This document shows positions 27,801 to 36,579 of a stretch of 64,000 nt of DNA, piece by piece (positions within the stretch are counted from its first letter, which is position 1; every line of letters begins with the position of its first letter). The stretch is taken from positions 868,001-932,000 of the forward strand of contig NC_088300.1 of NCBI RefSeq assembly GCF_032854445.1, read 5' to 3'. The DNA is from Liolophura sinensis (lineage: Eukaryota > Mollusca > Polyplacophora > Chitonida > Chitonidae). The translations under genes and the position numbers were made by a program. Below the pieces are notes generated by a model. It did no database searches. It was not told the DNA's origin and was given only the letters and a program-made list of their open reading frames with translations.

Positions 27801-30800
27801 CCCAACCCAGAATCCAAAGTTTTCTGCAAAAAAGTGCTGGTGAAGCCTACAGGAAATTGCTTCCAAATGCGTACTTACTTGCAGTTTCTGGACAGCCAAT
27901 GAGAAATTTCAAAACAATTGTAGATTCCCAGAAAGCCAATGGAGTTCATCTCAAGGAACAGCCTCTGGCTAACATGCCTGAGAATTCATCTCTCTTATTG
28001 CAGATTCAGTTAGGGATAAAATCCCTGAGACCTGAACAGCAAGCTCAGCGTCTTCTGTCTTAAGTGATAGTTCACAAGCCAGGAAAACAGGAAGTGAAAA
28101 GGAATTGGTCCTTGTGGGGATGGTCAAACATGGCGTACCTGTTTGTTTTACAACAGCGTTGATAAACATTAATGACCTAGGTGATGCAACAGCTGAAAAT
28201 CTGAAATCCGCAATAGACAATACCATCACTCATCTCTGCAACAGCAGACGGTATTGCCGTGAACACCGGCATATATAGTGGTCTTCTCACCAGATTCAAA
28301 AATGAATGCCCGTGGCTTGTAACTGTTCACTGTATTTCCCATAGATCTGAGCTTGCATTAAAGGACAGTATAATGAAGATCCAGAAAACTGCTGAAGTAA
28401 AGTATTTCTTAACAACAATATTTCTACTTGATGAAAAATCCTGGTAGATTTCTTCATCACTTTAAGTTGACTACCCAATCTCTTTGTGTGCATGTATACA
28501 AATTTCCGAAATAACATGGAGCCAGACTTGTTAGCCATCTTTGTAATGGTCTCCAGACACTGCTTCACAACTGGATTCCACTCGCAATAGCTATTGAAAA
28601 ATCGGTTGCAAACAGTTCGCGCCGGGCTTTTCAACTCTTGGAAATACTTAAACGATTAAAGGACTTGAAAATTATCAGGTATGTGTTGTTTGCTGAAGGC
28701 TGTATTAAATAAAGTGGCACAATTATCACTTAAATTTAAAAGTGGTTTATGTCTGTTTGAAGTTTTGCCGACAACTGAAAAGACCTAAGCAGAATTTGAA
28801 GGCCTGTGGTGTACAAAAAAGCCAATTCAGACTCTGATAGAAGAAGTATCTGGAATCAAAATCACATTCAACACACTTCAGGAAGGAGAGAACAGTCTGT
28901 TTGCCAACACCATGAAGTGACCGTGTTCCTTTTCAAAACCTGACCACGAAAAGCAAAACAGAGCAAACAGAGAGTATGTACTCGTCACCTACCTCTCCAG
29001 TGGTGGGTGTAGAAGTTGATCGGACACACCTTAATATTCAGATGAAACCTTAGAATGTGTTAAATCAGATGTAATTGAGTCCTTCATAATTTGTATAAAT
29101 ACTAGATTTCAGTCCCTATAGGATGAAATGTTCCAAAATATGATCTGGTTAGACCCAGGGAACTAGAGAACTGATTCATCTGAAAACTTGAAATGTGTTC
29201 ACTATCTCTCATCATATTTTGCTGTTCCTCTTGGAAACTGTAAATTTGATAAAAGTCATCTTAAACATGAGCTTCAAAACAGAAAAGAGCTCTGGAACAT
29301 CAGATTGTTAGCTGAAGTAATACTTTCCATTGGAATGAGTAATGCAACAGCTGAATCTTGAGGAACAGTTGTGATAGCAGTGATAGTTGGACACCATGTT
29401 GAATAGAATTGTGTTTAATTTGGAGTGTTCTATACATTTACAAATCATTCAAGTATATGTAAATGACTGAGTATGGTTTGTGTCACTTTATTTAGGTCGA
29501 ACATTTAAACAACTCTTGAGTATTTCTGTTTTTCATGTCATGAATGTGTCCAAAATACTTCATAAAAATGGTCTTAAATCACATTATTTCTTTAGCATGT
29601 TGGCTTCTTCCCTTTTACTTTTTAAAGTGGTTTTGAAGGTTTTTTTTTCCCATTCAGAATAATCGGTTGGAAAAGATTACAACTTCAGCCTGGAATGGAC
29701 AACTATTTTTGTTTTTGGAATGCTCAGCAGTTTATCTCCCAGCAGTCTTTTTGTTATTGACGAGATTGACCATGGTTGTTTCTCCATGTTCTAAGTCCTG
29801 TTAATAAACTGCCAATTCCCTGCTAATGATATCATGACCATGAGATACTGGTTTAATCCTGTCCTTGGACATGTCATTGCTACTCTCTCGCTGTTTGCAG
29901 GGGGTTTGGTGACAATAAGCTGTCGAGGGAGGGGTGGAGGCTCAAAGGGATGATTGTACAGTCTGACATTCGTTGAAGGCCACCTATATTCTAACAATAT
30001 GGTTTGGAAGTCTAACTTGCATGTAGCTTGCCAAAGGTGAGTGGTTTACCCAACATGCCCAAGGCAGGCTGAAATTCCCTGAATATGGAATGGCATTAAC
30101 CAACAACCAATCAATCGTTCAATCCTTTTAGAGAACTAATCCCTGAAATTGGGTAGCGCTCTCCTGGCATATGTACAGGGAACTGTTAATTGCTCCTTGC
30201 TTGTCTAGCTCAGAAATGTGAATGAACAATGAACGTAATTAATACCTGTATAAAACATTACCACAGCCCAAATGTGTAAGGTTTTACTGACACATAGTAG
30301 CAGAGATAATACAAGTAAAAAAGTAACACAATACCTTGAAAGCAATAGCATAGACCTTATCTCCAGCTCTGTGAGAAATAGCATCGTCATCCTCCACCCC
30401 ATCCCAGATCCGAGCATCTCCATCCAAACCACATGTTAACAAGTACCTTATTTGAACAAAAATCACAAACACATTAATAATAAGAACTTAGCCACTTCCA
30501 AATGTTTGAATTTATGTAGCAGTAAATAAATTTTCTAACTAAGGATGGCCTATATTCACTGATGTGTAGGGAGCTTATCCAAGAACATACTGTGTGGCAT
30601 TCTGTATGCTGAATGGACATTTATGATGTCATTGATGTGACAGTGCCAGTCAACTTGCGAGATTCCAGAAATGTTGATTAGGCACTGCCTGCACTGCACA
30701 GTGACCCCATTGAGATGGGCTGAATTTAGTGCCGCAGATGTTCGTATTGCTTATGGTAAAAAAAAAACAGATATGTGATGTTTCTCTTGATAAATCTAGA

Positions 30801-31398
30801 AGCCGATCCATTGCTAGAATGAGAGTTATCTCACCCAGATTCTACAACCAGCTGACACTGTCGTGATATCCCTTAACGTCATTTGATACCAAAATGATTT
30901 GAGAGAACGACCAAGTCGTCTGGCACCCTGGATCAAAGGATGTTAAAATTTGACTCATGGGCTGATGGACAGAGCTGAGAGTGACTTCGACTAGAGCACT
31001 GTTTGCCGCAGCCAAAGTATAACACAGCATCGTGGAACAGTCTAGATATAGTTTTTTTGGAGGAATTTTAAGGTTGGGGTTGGTGTCACATGGTAGAGTG
31101 ACATCAGCTCAATGAAGGACCAGGTTTTAACAATAAACATGTGGGAATGGGCTCACTGACGAACAAAAGGATCGACCTTGTCTTTACAGCTGGCTTCCTT
31201 TGAAGAAAGACGGCGGTCAGTTCGCGTCAACAATTTCACTTCACTCTTCAGTTTTAAGGATGGCAAATTCTTAACGTCACTCCGGAAAAAAAGAAAAGCA
31301 CGTTGATTCGTTTCATTTTACCTGCCAGATGTGTCGTAACACAAATCTGTGTGCCCATCACTATGAGCGTATCGTAAAGGTTTCTTGCTTGGTGCCAT
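708..31398 (-). CDS. WDHD1: WDHD1 / AND-1 (Ctf4 homologue), N-terminal 748 residues in 20 exons; 3' end outside window
   Basis: Replisome adaptor that links the CMG helicase to DNA polymerase alpha and other partners in the nucleus. Exons in transcript order: 31322-31398, 30335-30446, 19198-19349, 18808-18916, 15710-15807, 14435-14483, 13857-13949, 12559-12665, 10942-11026, 10631-10681, 7656-7839, 6747-6904, 6023-6207, 5672-5753, 4587-4752, 3096-3213, 2597-2705, 2057-2118, 1448-1562, 708-839. They sum to 2244 nt (748 codons), and every junction is GT-AG and phase-consistent without a stop. Residues 1 to about 300 form the WD40 propeller (e.g. GLDGDARIWD, SSSCDGTVRVW, SPCGNYLAASCVDG). Residues 312-372 are an acidic linker. 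From about 410 the SepB/Mcl1-middle domain follows (WNSVGIIR, DVEFHDTAIHH, GNTW, DHYWIVGVHENPQQ). Similarity to animal WDHD1 is continuous. The C-terminal acidic/HMG-box exons are not in the window. Exon ends are hand-predicted. Confidence 0.95.
1448..6904 (-). CDS. WDHD1: WDHD1 exons 12-19, SepB / Mcl1-middle domain
   Basis: Eight exons (coordinates in the gene entry) cover residues 373-704. Recognisable family motifs in order are PLQKAFQSGSTPEHLSARFM, the IDVEFHDTAIHHAMHF stretch, LFCMHFASWDNSKDW, the LCLGGGWIAVAT to HRGTG stretch, GDQCLG, FSAEGTPGLVDSSGVVRLLN and KGSKFPPTLPRP. This domain forms the trimeric propeller that binds client peptides in Ctf4/AND-1 (established knowledge). Exon 12 ends at a less common GTCAGT donor; the joined product RFM-KWNS fits the family's RFMxWNS. 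Confidence 0.88.
1934..2008. repeat. 24-bp array, three copies
   Basis: CACCACAACATTGTTGTCTG TTGT repeated three times, about 50 bp from the donor of WDHD1 exon 18. Confidence 0.85.
2597..2705 (-). CDS. WDHD1: WDHD1 exon 17, downstream of a 22-bp acceptor-like array
   Basis: Encodes GFSAEGTPGLVDSSGVVRLL then NRSLGNTWIQVCNTNHH, matching the conserved GNTW region. Its acceptor GTTGCAG directly abuts the 22-bp array at 2707-2830, whose units each end in a GTTACAG-like acceptor. Donor GTGAGT. Confidence 0.88.
2707..2830. repeat. 22-bp array with acceptor-like ends before WDHD1 exon 17
   Basis: About six units of AACATGCCACCAAAACATCT plus two bases. On the minus strand each unit ends GGCATGTTACAG, like the real acceptor GGCATGTTGCAG at 2706. 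Confidence 0.88.
3421..4070. repeat. 41-bp minisatellite, about 16 copies (WDHD1 intron 15)
   Basis: The unit includes CATCAACACTTCACAATGTA then ACCATTACTACGTGTAGTTG. Copies are highly alike, with variation mainly in the last six bases. Confidence 0.92.
4425..4508. repeat. Dispersed repeat, copy A
   Basis: AAGCCTAGCCTTCAGTC, GGAAAGGTGCTTAGG, CAGTTTCCTCCACC, and AAATGTCTTCATACATTACA. Shares order and sequence with copy B at 12218-12310, with small indels. Both are in WDHD1 introns. Confidence 0.55.
4951..5312. repeat. 51-bp minisatellite, about 7 copies (WDHD1 intron 14)
   Basis: The unit includes GCAGTCAACTAGACAGTGGA then ATCAGAGAATCCCACCAGCT. The last copy is truncated. Confidence 0.9.
7045..7565. 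repeat. 76-77-bp minisatellite, about 7 copies (WDHD1 intron 11)
   Basis: The unit includes GGATAGCTATGAAACTGACT, CCAAGTACATCAAAGCTACA and a C/T-rich stretch CCCCCTCCCTCTCCCCCTGC. It is about 90 bp from the exon 11 donor. Confidence 0.9.
7656..7839 (-). CDS. WDHD1: WDHD1 exon 11, acidic linker
   Basis: Encodes DPVDGAMDPTEGVFDDDDDF followed by further Asp-rich sequence ending DDLQSNG (residues 312-372). Low-complexity acidic sequence at this place is typical of WDHD1, between the WD40 and SepB domains. Acceptor TTCTTCAG, donor GTAAAA. Confidence 0.88.
7840..10630 (-). other. WDHD1 intron 10, no gene seen
   Basis: Mostly AT-rich. A short CpG-richer patch at about 9840-9930 contains AGGATGGCCGCC followed directly by a stop. 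A CAAGGT microsatellite-like run is at 10368-10392. Confidence 0.6.
10942..11026 (-). CDS. WDHD1: WDHD1 exon 9, with tandemly repeated acceptor upstream
   Basis: Encodes RTKHDKNLMITALAWNPKGN and then NEMAYCDNQ, matching the WD repeat that precedes the acidic linker. The acceptor TTTCTGACAG is the exon-proximal member of about 26 near-identical acceptors that continue to about 12190. The donor is CCAG|GTTAGA. Confidence 0.88.
11021..12190. repeat. 44-bp minisatellite carrying the WDHD1 exon 9 3' splice site, about 26 copies
   Basis: On the minus strand each unit reads as a pyrimidine tract (TTTCTTTACCCTCCTCTTTC), then TGACAG and AACCAAACATG. This is identical to the real intron 8/exon 9 junction at 11026/11027, and the array runs from that junction into intron 8. 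A few distal units carry a 3-4 base insertion (GAAAGACAGAGG). Confidence 0.93.
12218..12310. repeat. Dispersed repeat, copy B
   Basis: AAGCCTAGCTTTAAGTC, GAAAAGGTGCTGCTG, CAGTTTCCTCCATCC, and AAATGCCTTCATACATTACA. Homologous to copy A at 4425-4508. Confidence 0.55.
12559..12665 (-). CDS. WDHD1: WDHD1 exon 8 (WD40 blade), template of the 83-bp array
   Basis: Encodes LVSIVTFSPCGNYLAASC followed by a VWDWKT blade end, a typical WD40 repeat. The acceptor is TTCACAG just above 12665 and the donor is GTATGT below 12559. The acceptor and about 67 nt of this exon are repeated upstream in intron 7 (see the repeat entry 12666-13090). The reading frame of this exon stays open through all copies up to 13088. 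Confidence 0.88.
12666..13090. repeat. 83-bp array: partial tandem duplications of WDHD1 exon 8 with its acceptor
   Basis: Five imperfect copies of exon 8's first ~67 nt (GTGGAAACTGTCTGGATACT, CTTCCTGTGTTGGTGGTG) joined to a fresh TTCTCAG acceptor. Acceptor-equivalent exon starts are at 12754, 12837, 12920 and 13002; the fifth copy (about 13085) lacks the CAG. The joining point has TTTGTGT in both partners. Confidence 0.9.
13268..13313 (-). mobile_element. Short SINE tail remnant
   Basis: TTATTTGTTTATTTATCTAT and TTGGTGTTAATCACAATACT resemble the reversed SINE tail. Only about 45 bp remain. Confidence 0.35.
14023..14289 (+). mobile_element. tRNA-derived SINE with intact target-site duplication
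   Basis: Begins with a tRNA-like head (TGGTTAGCATGCCAG). It has a conserved body including TTTCCTCCCACCATAATGCT and ends with AAACACCAATCAAATAAATA plus (AAAT)n. It is flanked by perfect 11-bp direct repeats AAACTACAATG at 14012-14022 and 14290-14300. It lies in WDHD1 intron 6. Confidence 0.85.
14865..15560. repeat. 40-bp minisatellite in two sub-families (WDHD1 intron 5)
   Basis: The left half uses TATGTGAACAGCAGTATTG; the right half uses CATGTGCTCAGCAATACTGC. Both continue with CTTGTTTGATATACAAGGG. About 17 copies in all, with a clear switch near 15150. Confidence 0.9.
15808..18410 (-). other. WDHD1 intron 4, unique part
   Basis: AT-rich, with a (TA)n run near 17527-17541. No gene-like reading frame with recognisable similarity. 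Confidence 0.6.
18420..18602. repeat. 16-bp array, about 11 copies (WDHD1 intron 4)
   Basis: TGCATGAAGCCAGACC repeated, with TGTATGAAGCCACACC variants at the right end. Located some 200 bp from the exon 4 donor. Confidence 0.88.
19495..21712. repeat. 46-bp minisatellite, about 48 copies (WDHD1 intron 2)
   Basis: The unit includes CATGCAGTTGAGGTAGGCTG then AATAGGGCTGTCAGGTCATT. It starts about 145 bp from the exon 3 acceptor. Variant types (TTAGGCTGAATAAGG against GTAGGCTGAATAGGG) are interspersed. Confidence 0.92.
21928..26065. mobile_element. Terminal-inverted-repeat element filled with a 38-bp satellite
   Basis: The left end 21928-21990 and the right end 26003-26065 are inverted repeats that I align at 54 of 63 positions. 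The shared core is AGAGTTACGGAGAGAAACAG, then CCCTAAATGTG. The interior has about 380 bp of unique sequence (21991-22370), then the 38-bp array. The array unit is itself the inner part of the right inverted repeat. No transposase is visible, so it would be a non-autonomous element. No flanking duplication was identified. Confidence 0.65.
22370..26030. repeat. 38-bp satellite array, about 95 copies, with higher-order structure
   Basis: The unit contains CAATCCCACACATTTAGGGC then TGTTTCTCTCCATACCCT. Marker variants recur in blocks: CTTAAAGTCAATCC near 22710, 23330, 24025 and 25100, and GGGCCTTGTCTCTCC near 22895, 23517, 24087, 24631, 24858, 25290 and 25517. This implies duplication of multi-unit blocks of about 0.6 kb. 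Confidence 0.9.
26356..29370 (+). pseudogene. Broken hAT-type transposase-derived gene (ZNF862/KIAA1586-like) in WDHD1 intron 2
   Basis: The first piece (26356-26643) has a BED/TTF-type zinc finger: CKIC near VYCKICSKYTDK, then HNVTRH (C-x2-C, H-x4-H). It ends at a perfect ACA|GTAAGT. A TCTAG acceptor before 27710 gives GHAVALEYQEILGSE in phase, so an intron is still recognisable. Then come AYRKLLPNAYLLAVSGQPM and FKTIVDSQKANGVHL. The frame shifts near 27975 and passes a stop. It resumes as KELVLVGMVKHGVPVCFTTA, SAIDNTITHL and GLLTRFKNECPWLVTVHCIS-HR. Later fragments (28440-29350) contain several stops; one reads AEVILSIGMSNATAES. The block order matches hAT-derived host proteins of this type. 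Family name from pattern memory only. Confidence 0.65.
31322..31398 (-). CDS. WDHD1: WDHD1 exon 1 with start codon
   Basis: The ATG at 31398-31396 opens MAPSKKPLRYAHSDGHTD, matching the family N terminus (basic start, then RYxHxxGHT). The exon ends in phase 2 at a GTAAAA donor, and the next exon's first G completes an Arg codon followed by YLLTCGLDGD, the first WD blade. No other ATG keeps this frame. Confidence 0.9.
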
Positions 31399-31824
31399 CT
31401 CTTAACCAACAGAGAAAATCGCGTTTACCGCCAAATTTCGGTTCTTGATCTACTTCCTGTCATTAACACCGCCAAAATAAATGCAAAAACCTTAACTTAT
31501 TCACGGATGGAATACGATATAAAGTTTTGGTGTGGTAAAACTAATATTACCGCCTTTAATCTCTACATGCCATGGAATGAGAAGTAAAACTTAAACAAAA
31601 ATATTTAAAATAATAATGGATATTCGACAGAAATTAATTCATTTTGGAGACTACCTGGCTGGAAATTACAGATGTCCCCTCAAGCGGATGTGACGTTTCT
31701 GATGACAGGAATAGTCAGCGCCACCTCAACGGGAAATAATTTATCGAGGATGGGAAGCTGGTGTTGTGTGAGACTTAAATCATGTGTAATTTCCGCGGAC
31801 GTGTAGTCTAAATCGTGTCTCAAG
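31399..31824. promoter_or_regulatory. Bidirectional promoter between WDHD1 and SOCS4/5
   Basis: The two start codons diverge with 426 bp between them, so both promoters must lie here and in the 5' UTRs. On the minus strand, close upstream of the WDHD1 ATG, two E2F-type words TTTGGCGG (31428-31435) and TTTTGGCGG (31469-31477) flank an ETS-type CAGGAAG (around 31452-31459). The SOCS start lies in AAGATGGCC, a YY1-like word. E2F control would suit an S-phase gene such as WDHD1; that is inference. No TATA box is evident. Confidence 0.7.
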
Positions 31825-34800
31825 ATGGCCACCAGTAAGTATGTGTCTCTAAATACACGTTAATAACATTCAGCACATACCAGGAGATTCGTGGAAGATT
31901 TTCTTTGTCGGTTATTTTGGTATTGATGGACAGAGTACGTACATGTAGGTGGGTGAGTGCGATAGGCCTATCCCGTACACTCCCACGCATACCGGCGGGA
32001 GGCTGACATGAGGCTAACCTGGCTCACTATCGATCCGATTACAGGAATCGTGTTAGGGAGAAATGATTGTGTAACAGTATGAAGGCCGTCATTCCAGGTT
32101 TGAAAATATGATGAAGTCACGAAGCCCGGGAACTATGCCATAATAAAACCGTGCCAGCAACATGTAGATAGTAGACACACTTTCACTGTGCGCTCTGTCA
32201 AAGTGTCATGTCAACACGTTCTGGCATTATGCTGACGTGATTGACACACCAGGTCGTTGCCTCACAACAAGTTTTGCTTGTGGGCCCTATTGCCATTTAA
32301 TCGCATGGAATGCAAATAAAAGCTTATGACACCCTATTGCTTCCTTATCTAAATTTTTTGATGTAGACCTAGACAAGTGCCAATCCATAATAAGCTTATC
32401 CAACCTACCTGGTCTAGCCCCACCTGCTTCTGAAGCCAGGTGCCAAAGGCTCTACCTGTACCCGACCATGTGATCTTTTTCTTTGTTGTCGCTGGTTATG
32501 TAATAGCTTTCAGCCAGGTAAACACTCTCAAACCCATTCCAAATTGGTATCATTCAGAATAATATCTTGTGTAACTAGCTGCAACAACAACGTCAATCTA
32601 ATCTGATCTTTTTTAAGATTTAATCTGAATCACTCCTAGGTTATGACATACAGGACCGATCACAGTAAGAAAAATGATTTTCTATACCCCCAGCCATGTT
32701 CTCGGAATGTTTCTTCTATACCCCCAGCCATGTTCTCAGCATGTTTCTTCTATACCCCCAGCCATGTTCTCAGAATGTTTCTTCTATACCCCCAACCATG
32801 TTCTAGGAATGTTTCTTCTATACCCTCAGCCATGTTCTCAGGATGTTTCTTCTATACCCCTAGTCTTGTTCTCAGGATGTTTCTTCTATACCCCTAGCCT
32901 TGTTCTCAGGATGTTTTTTTACATCAGTAAAGGCTGTGTTTTTGTAGTTAGATTTGACATAGAGGCACTTGCATTCTGTGAAAAACAAAACATTATTTTT
33001 TTTTTTTCAATGTTTCTATATACGGCAGCAAGTTGCCTTAAGGATATTTACAAGAGCCTCATTTTTGGATCCTGGACTTCCCAACTATGGAAGTGCACTG
33101 AAAAACAGGAGATTTGACAAAGTTTATCCCAAATTTATGGTTACAGAGTGTGAATCTTAAGGGAAATGAACTGATAATTATGTGGTAAGTGCACTATTTT
33201 ACATATACAGACCATTGGTTTTTAATTTTGACTAGGTTTTTGTCACAAATGTACATTCTACCATAATAACAGTGTGCCCTACTAATACTAATAGCGCTAA
33301 TAGCAGTTCATTTAAATGTTCAGTACTGGCTATTTTTAAGGCTCAAGGGCTTTCAGAGTCTCCTGTTAAGAAGATCATAAAGCTCTTGAAGCACTCCATC
33401 AGAACCATGCTCTGAATGGTTCTACATGTATTCTTCGTAAAATCAACATATTGTTTGGTTGACATACCTTGTTAGAAAGAAAAAGGAAGATAAACATCAC
33501 CTTGTCATCATCATCTTGTTTTTATGGGCCCTAGCGATGCATGTTTCAGAATCAAGTTTCAAGGTGACTGACTCAGATGTTTTGTCTTTTAGTTTGAAGC
33601 CAGGTTATCTTGTGGAGGACCAGCATCTATAATGTGATGGTTCACGTTCGTTTTTGACAACTATAGGTTTTGTACTCTGATGATAAACATTGTCATAACG
33701 TTAAAATGATGGTTGAATTGAATCTGGTAAATATTTTTTTTTTTTGGTTTCTCTTCTGAATCTTCTTTAGGGTTACCTCCCTTGATGAAAATGTTGCACT
33801 CAGTGAACCAGAGGTAGAAAGCACTATGAATATGTTATTATTCATAGAGCCTCTTTAAGTTGTCTCGCCCATGATGTGGCTGAGATATTTGCTGATGTAG
33901 CGTTAAGGCATAGTCATTCATTCTTTCAGTAGTCAGCATTTTTATTTAAGCCTGTGCTAAAACGTTTTAGGATCAAGTCTTCGGCTGCGCTCTTGTTTAT
34001 TTATAATCAGCCTTTGTTATTTTTTTTTTTATATTCTTGCTTACATGAATGTTTTTTTAACTGTTAGCAGTTAGAAGAAGAGCAATAGACCCATTTTGCA
34101 GCCCTTGGGCTCTAGTTCATAAATACGAGACTGTTTTCTCAAAATATTGCGCATTGCAGCAGGTGCGTAATAGTAATTTAAGCCCATCAATTGCCTACAG
34201 GCATTTAATCATATGTTCCAGCGGACCTAAGTTTTCATTTTTTACCCCAAAAAAGTCCTGTTCTGAATTATAAATGCAGTGATTAAAAAAAAAAAATTAC
34301 AAATTTTCTTTCATAATTCGATGAAAAAAATCCAGTATGAAACATGTGAACTAAAATAGTTTTGGTCTGGCTAGTAGTAATTTGAACATTTATTCAGAAT
34401 GGGTATGGTAGCAGTACTTTACTGGAAACAGAACATTCATGTTGTTTTCTAGATGTAGCCCTGGAAAGGTCATCATTTTCTTACTGGAAGAGCATCTCTC
34501 AGGTGAAGAAGCTTACGTCTTCGTAGTTTGAAATGTTACATATTCACGTGTTTATTAACATCTAACACAAGTTTAACTCTCCAATTTGTCCAAAGAAGAA
34601 AAAAAAACAAACATTTTATTCAGGACCCATTAAATTTTCCGAGGACCCACTCAAAATGGCAACGTATGGTCGAGCGGACTTACTTCACTGAATATCTATC
34701 GACATCACTGATGATGGCTGCTGTAGGCATGTCAGTTTTAGAAATAAGGAGGATCAAAATCATGAGAACAATGCTGATAACAAAAAATGCGTTGATGGTT

Positions 34801-36579
34801 TTCTCTGTTCAGGCAGTACTCTTATGATATAAGCCAGTACTCCTATGATATAAGCCAGTACTCCTATGATATAAGCCAGTAACCCTATGATATAAGCCAG
34901 TACTCCTATGATATTAGCCAGTACTCCAATGCTAAAAATTGGAGGAGTACTCTACTGCCTCAAAAATATGTTTATCTGGAGTACTATAGGACCTTTGGTA
35001 TATATTTGTTTAATATTCTGTTCTGTCTCTTTTTTCCTTAGGTGTCTGTCAGGACAGTATTTGTGTGGAAGCAGAAGAGAGCAGCTCAGCTCCAGCGGTG
35101 AGCACACAAGATGATGAGGCCATGATTCTGCCAGCATCCAGTCGGCTGAGAATGCATCGGTCAGCTGTACGGCCATTCTTCTGCTGTGGGAGTGAGTTGT
35201 CTCTGGTCAGTATCACTGATCAGGATGAGCTCCCCTGTCAGGATAAACCCACAGTGAGCAGTAGCTGCCCAGAACCAGATCTACAGACTAATGGATTAAG
35301 CGCATGTGCAGAGGTTTTGCTGTCCAGTCACAGCGATGAAGGCAGTTTCCCTGAGGGCAAGTCAAGTAGGGACCGCTCCCTGCGGAAGAAATCTGTTGAA
35401 GGCTTCTCTCGAAAAATGGCTCGTAAGTCATGGGCAGTTAAACTGAGAGGGAAACTACCAAAACGCCTGAAGAATGGAGAGGACCACGGGAACTTAGCGG
35501 CATCCGGGTCAGGGATGGAAGTTAGCTGCACATGTACAGCGTACAGACAAACTGATGGACAACCAGTACTGTATTGTTACGGGGCAGCATCCTCAGATAA
35601 TGGACCTCTACCTATACCAACAACATTTGGAGGACTGGACACTGATCAACCCACAAAATCAAAAGGTACCAAAGGTAAAGGGCGGGCAAAGCCAAAGGCA
35701 CACAATGGTGCAGGTCAAACGGGCGTTTCCGCATCCACCATGTTTAAGGCTTGGATTGGCGTTGATACATCAGATGCTGAATCTGTGGATGACATGAGTC
35801 TTGTACAATGCAAAGAACAAGGTGCTGTGGATAAGTCACGCAGAGTAAGTCTGGACTCAAAAAACCTGCTTTATTCCTGCAACGGTGGGACGCTTTTCAC
35901 CCCTGCTTTTCAGAAACAATGTACAATATCTGGTCCATGGCCCCAGTCTGTGGGAGCTGGGGTAGGGGAGAGCAGCGTTGATGCCTCAGAGGAGGAGAAT
36001 CAGTATTCTGACGTGGCCAGTCTAGGTCCTCGTGCACCATATGTGTCTGTACACTCACAGGTGGACTATGTTCATTGTTTGGTTCCAGACTTGGCGTGTA
36101 TCACTAACTGTAGTTTTTACTGGGGTGTTATGGACAGATACGAGGCAGAAAAGCTGCTAGAGAACAAACCTGAGGGTACTTTTCTGCTGAGGGACAGCGC
36201 CCAGGATGAATTCCTCTTCTCTGTCAGCTTCCGGCGTTATGGTCGCTCGTTACATGCCCGGGTAGAACAGTTTAACCACAAGTTCAGTTTCGACTCACAT
36301 GACCCAGGTGTTTTTGCCACAGACACCGTTTGCGGTTTGATCGAACACTACAAGGACCCAAGCTGCTGCCTGTTCTTTGAACCCATGCTTACTCTGCCAC
36401 TGAACAGGTCCTTTCCCTTCAGCTTACAGCACTTGTGTCGATCTATTATCGTGAGTGCCAACACATATGACGGCATCACTCAGTTACCTTTACCTAATTC
36501 CCTACAGGGTTATCTACGGTATTATCATTACAAGCACAAGGTCCGGGTGCGAAGTCTGGAAACTCAGTGTTGTTGGTAA
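31825..36579 (+). CDS. SOCS4/5: Suppressor of cytokine signalling, SOCS4/SOCS5 type (515 aa, two coding exons)
   Basis: Adaptor of a cullin-5 ubiquitin ligase that binds phosphotyrosine proteins and dampens JAK/STAT or receptor tyrosine kinase signalling. Exon 1 (31825-31834) gives ATGGCCACCA before a GTAAGT donor. Exon 2 (35042-36579) follows a CTTAG acceptor. Joining restores [13 protein letters not shown] in frame, 1548 nt with the TAA/TAG-type stop at 36579. The N-terminal 350 residues are low-complexity and Ser-rich, with a basic patch ([17 protein letters not shown]) near 130-145. The SH2 domain starts at W364 ([19 protein letters not shown]), with FLLRDS at 384-389 and the phosphotyrosine-binding Arg387. 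The SOCS box has the elongin BC-box LQHLCRSI (from 465) and a Cul5-box LPLP (485-488). The [14 protein letters not shown] stretch before the SH2 is typical of SOCS4/5. The reading frame without exon 1 would begin at GTG, so the two-exon model is preferred. Confidence 0.93.
32675..32925. repeat. 34-bp array, about 7 copies (SOCS4/5 intron 1)
   Basis: The unit includes TATACCCCCAGCCATGTTCT then CAGAATGTTTCTTC. Confidence 0.9.
34812..34930. repeat. 22-bp array, about 5 copies (SOCS4/5 intron 1)
   Basis: AGTACTCCTATGATATAAGC CA repeated, ending about 110 bp before the exon 2 acceptor. Confidence 0.88.

Larger units (their letters stand above)
31835..35041 (+). other. SOCS4/5 intron 1
   Basis: 3.2-kb intron between the GTAAGT donor and the CTTAG acceptor. 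It contains a 34-bp array (about 32675-32925) and a 22-bp array (about 34812-34930); otherwise AT-rich sequence with poly-T runs and no recognisable gene. Confidence 0.75.
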
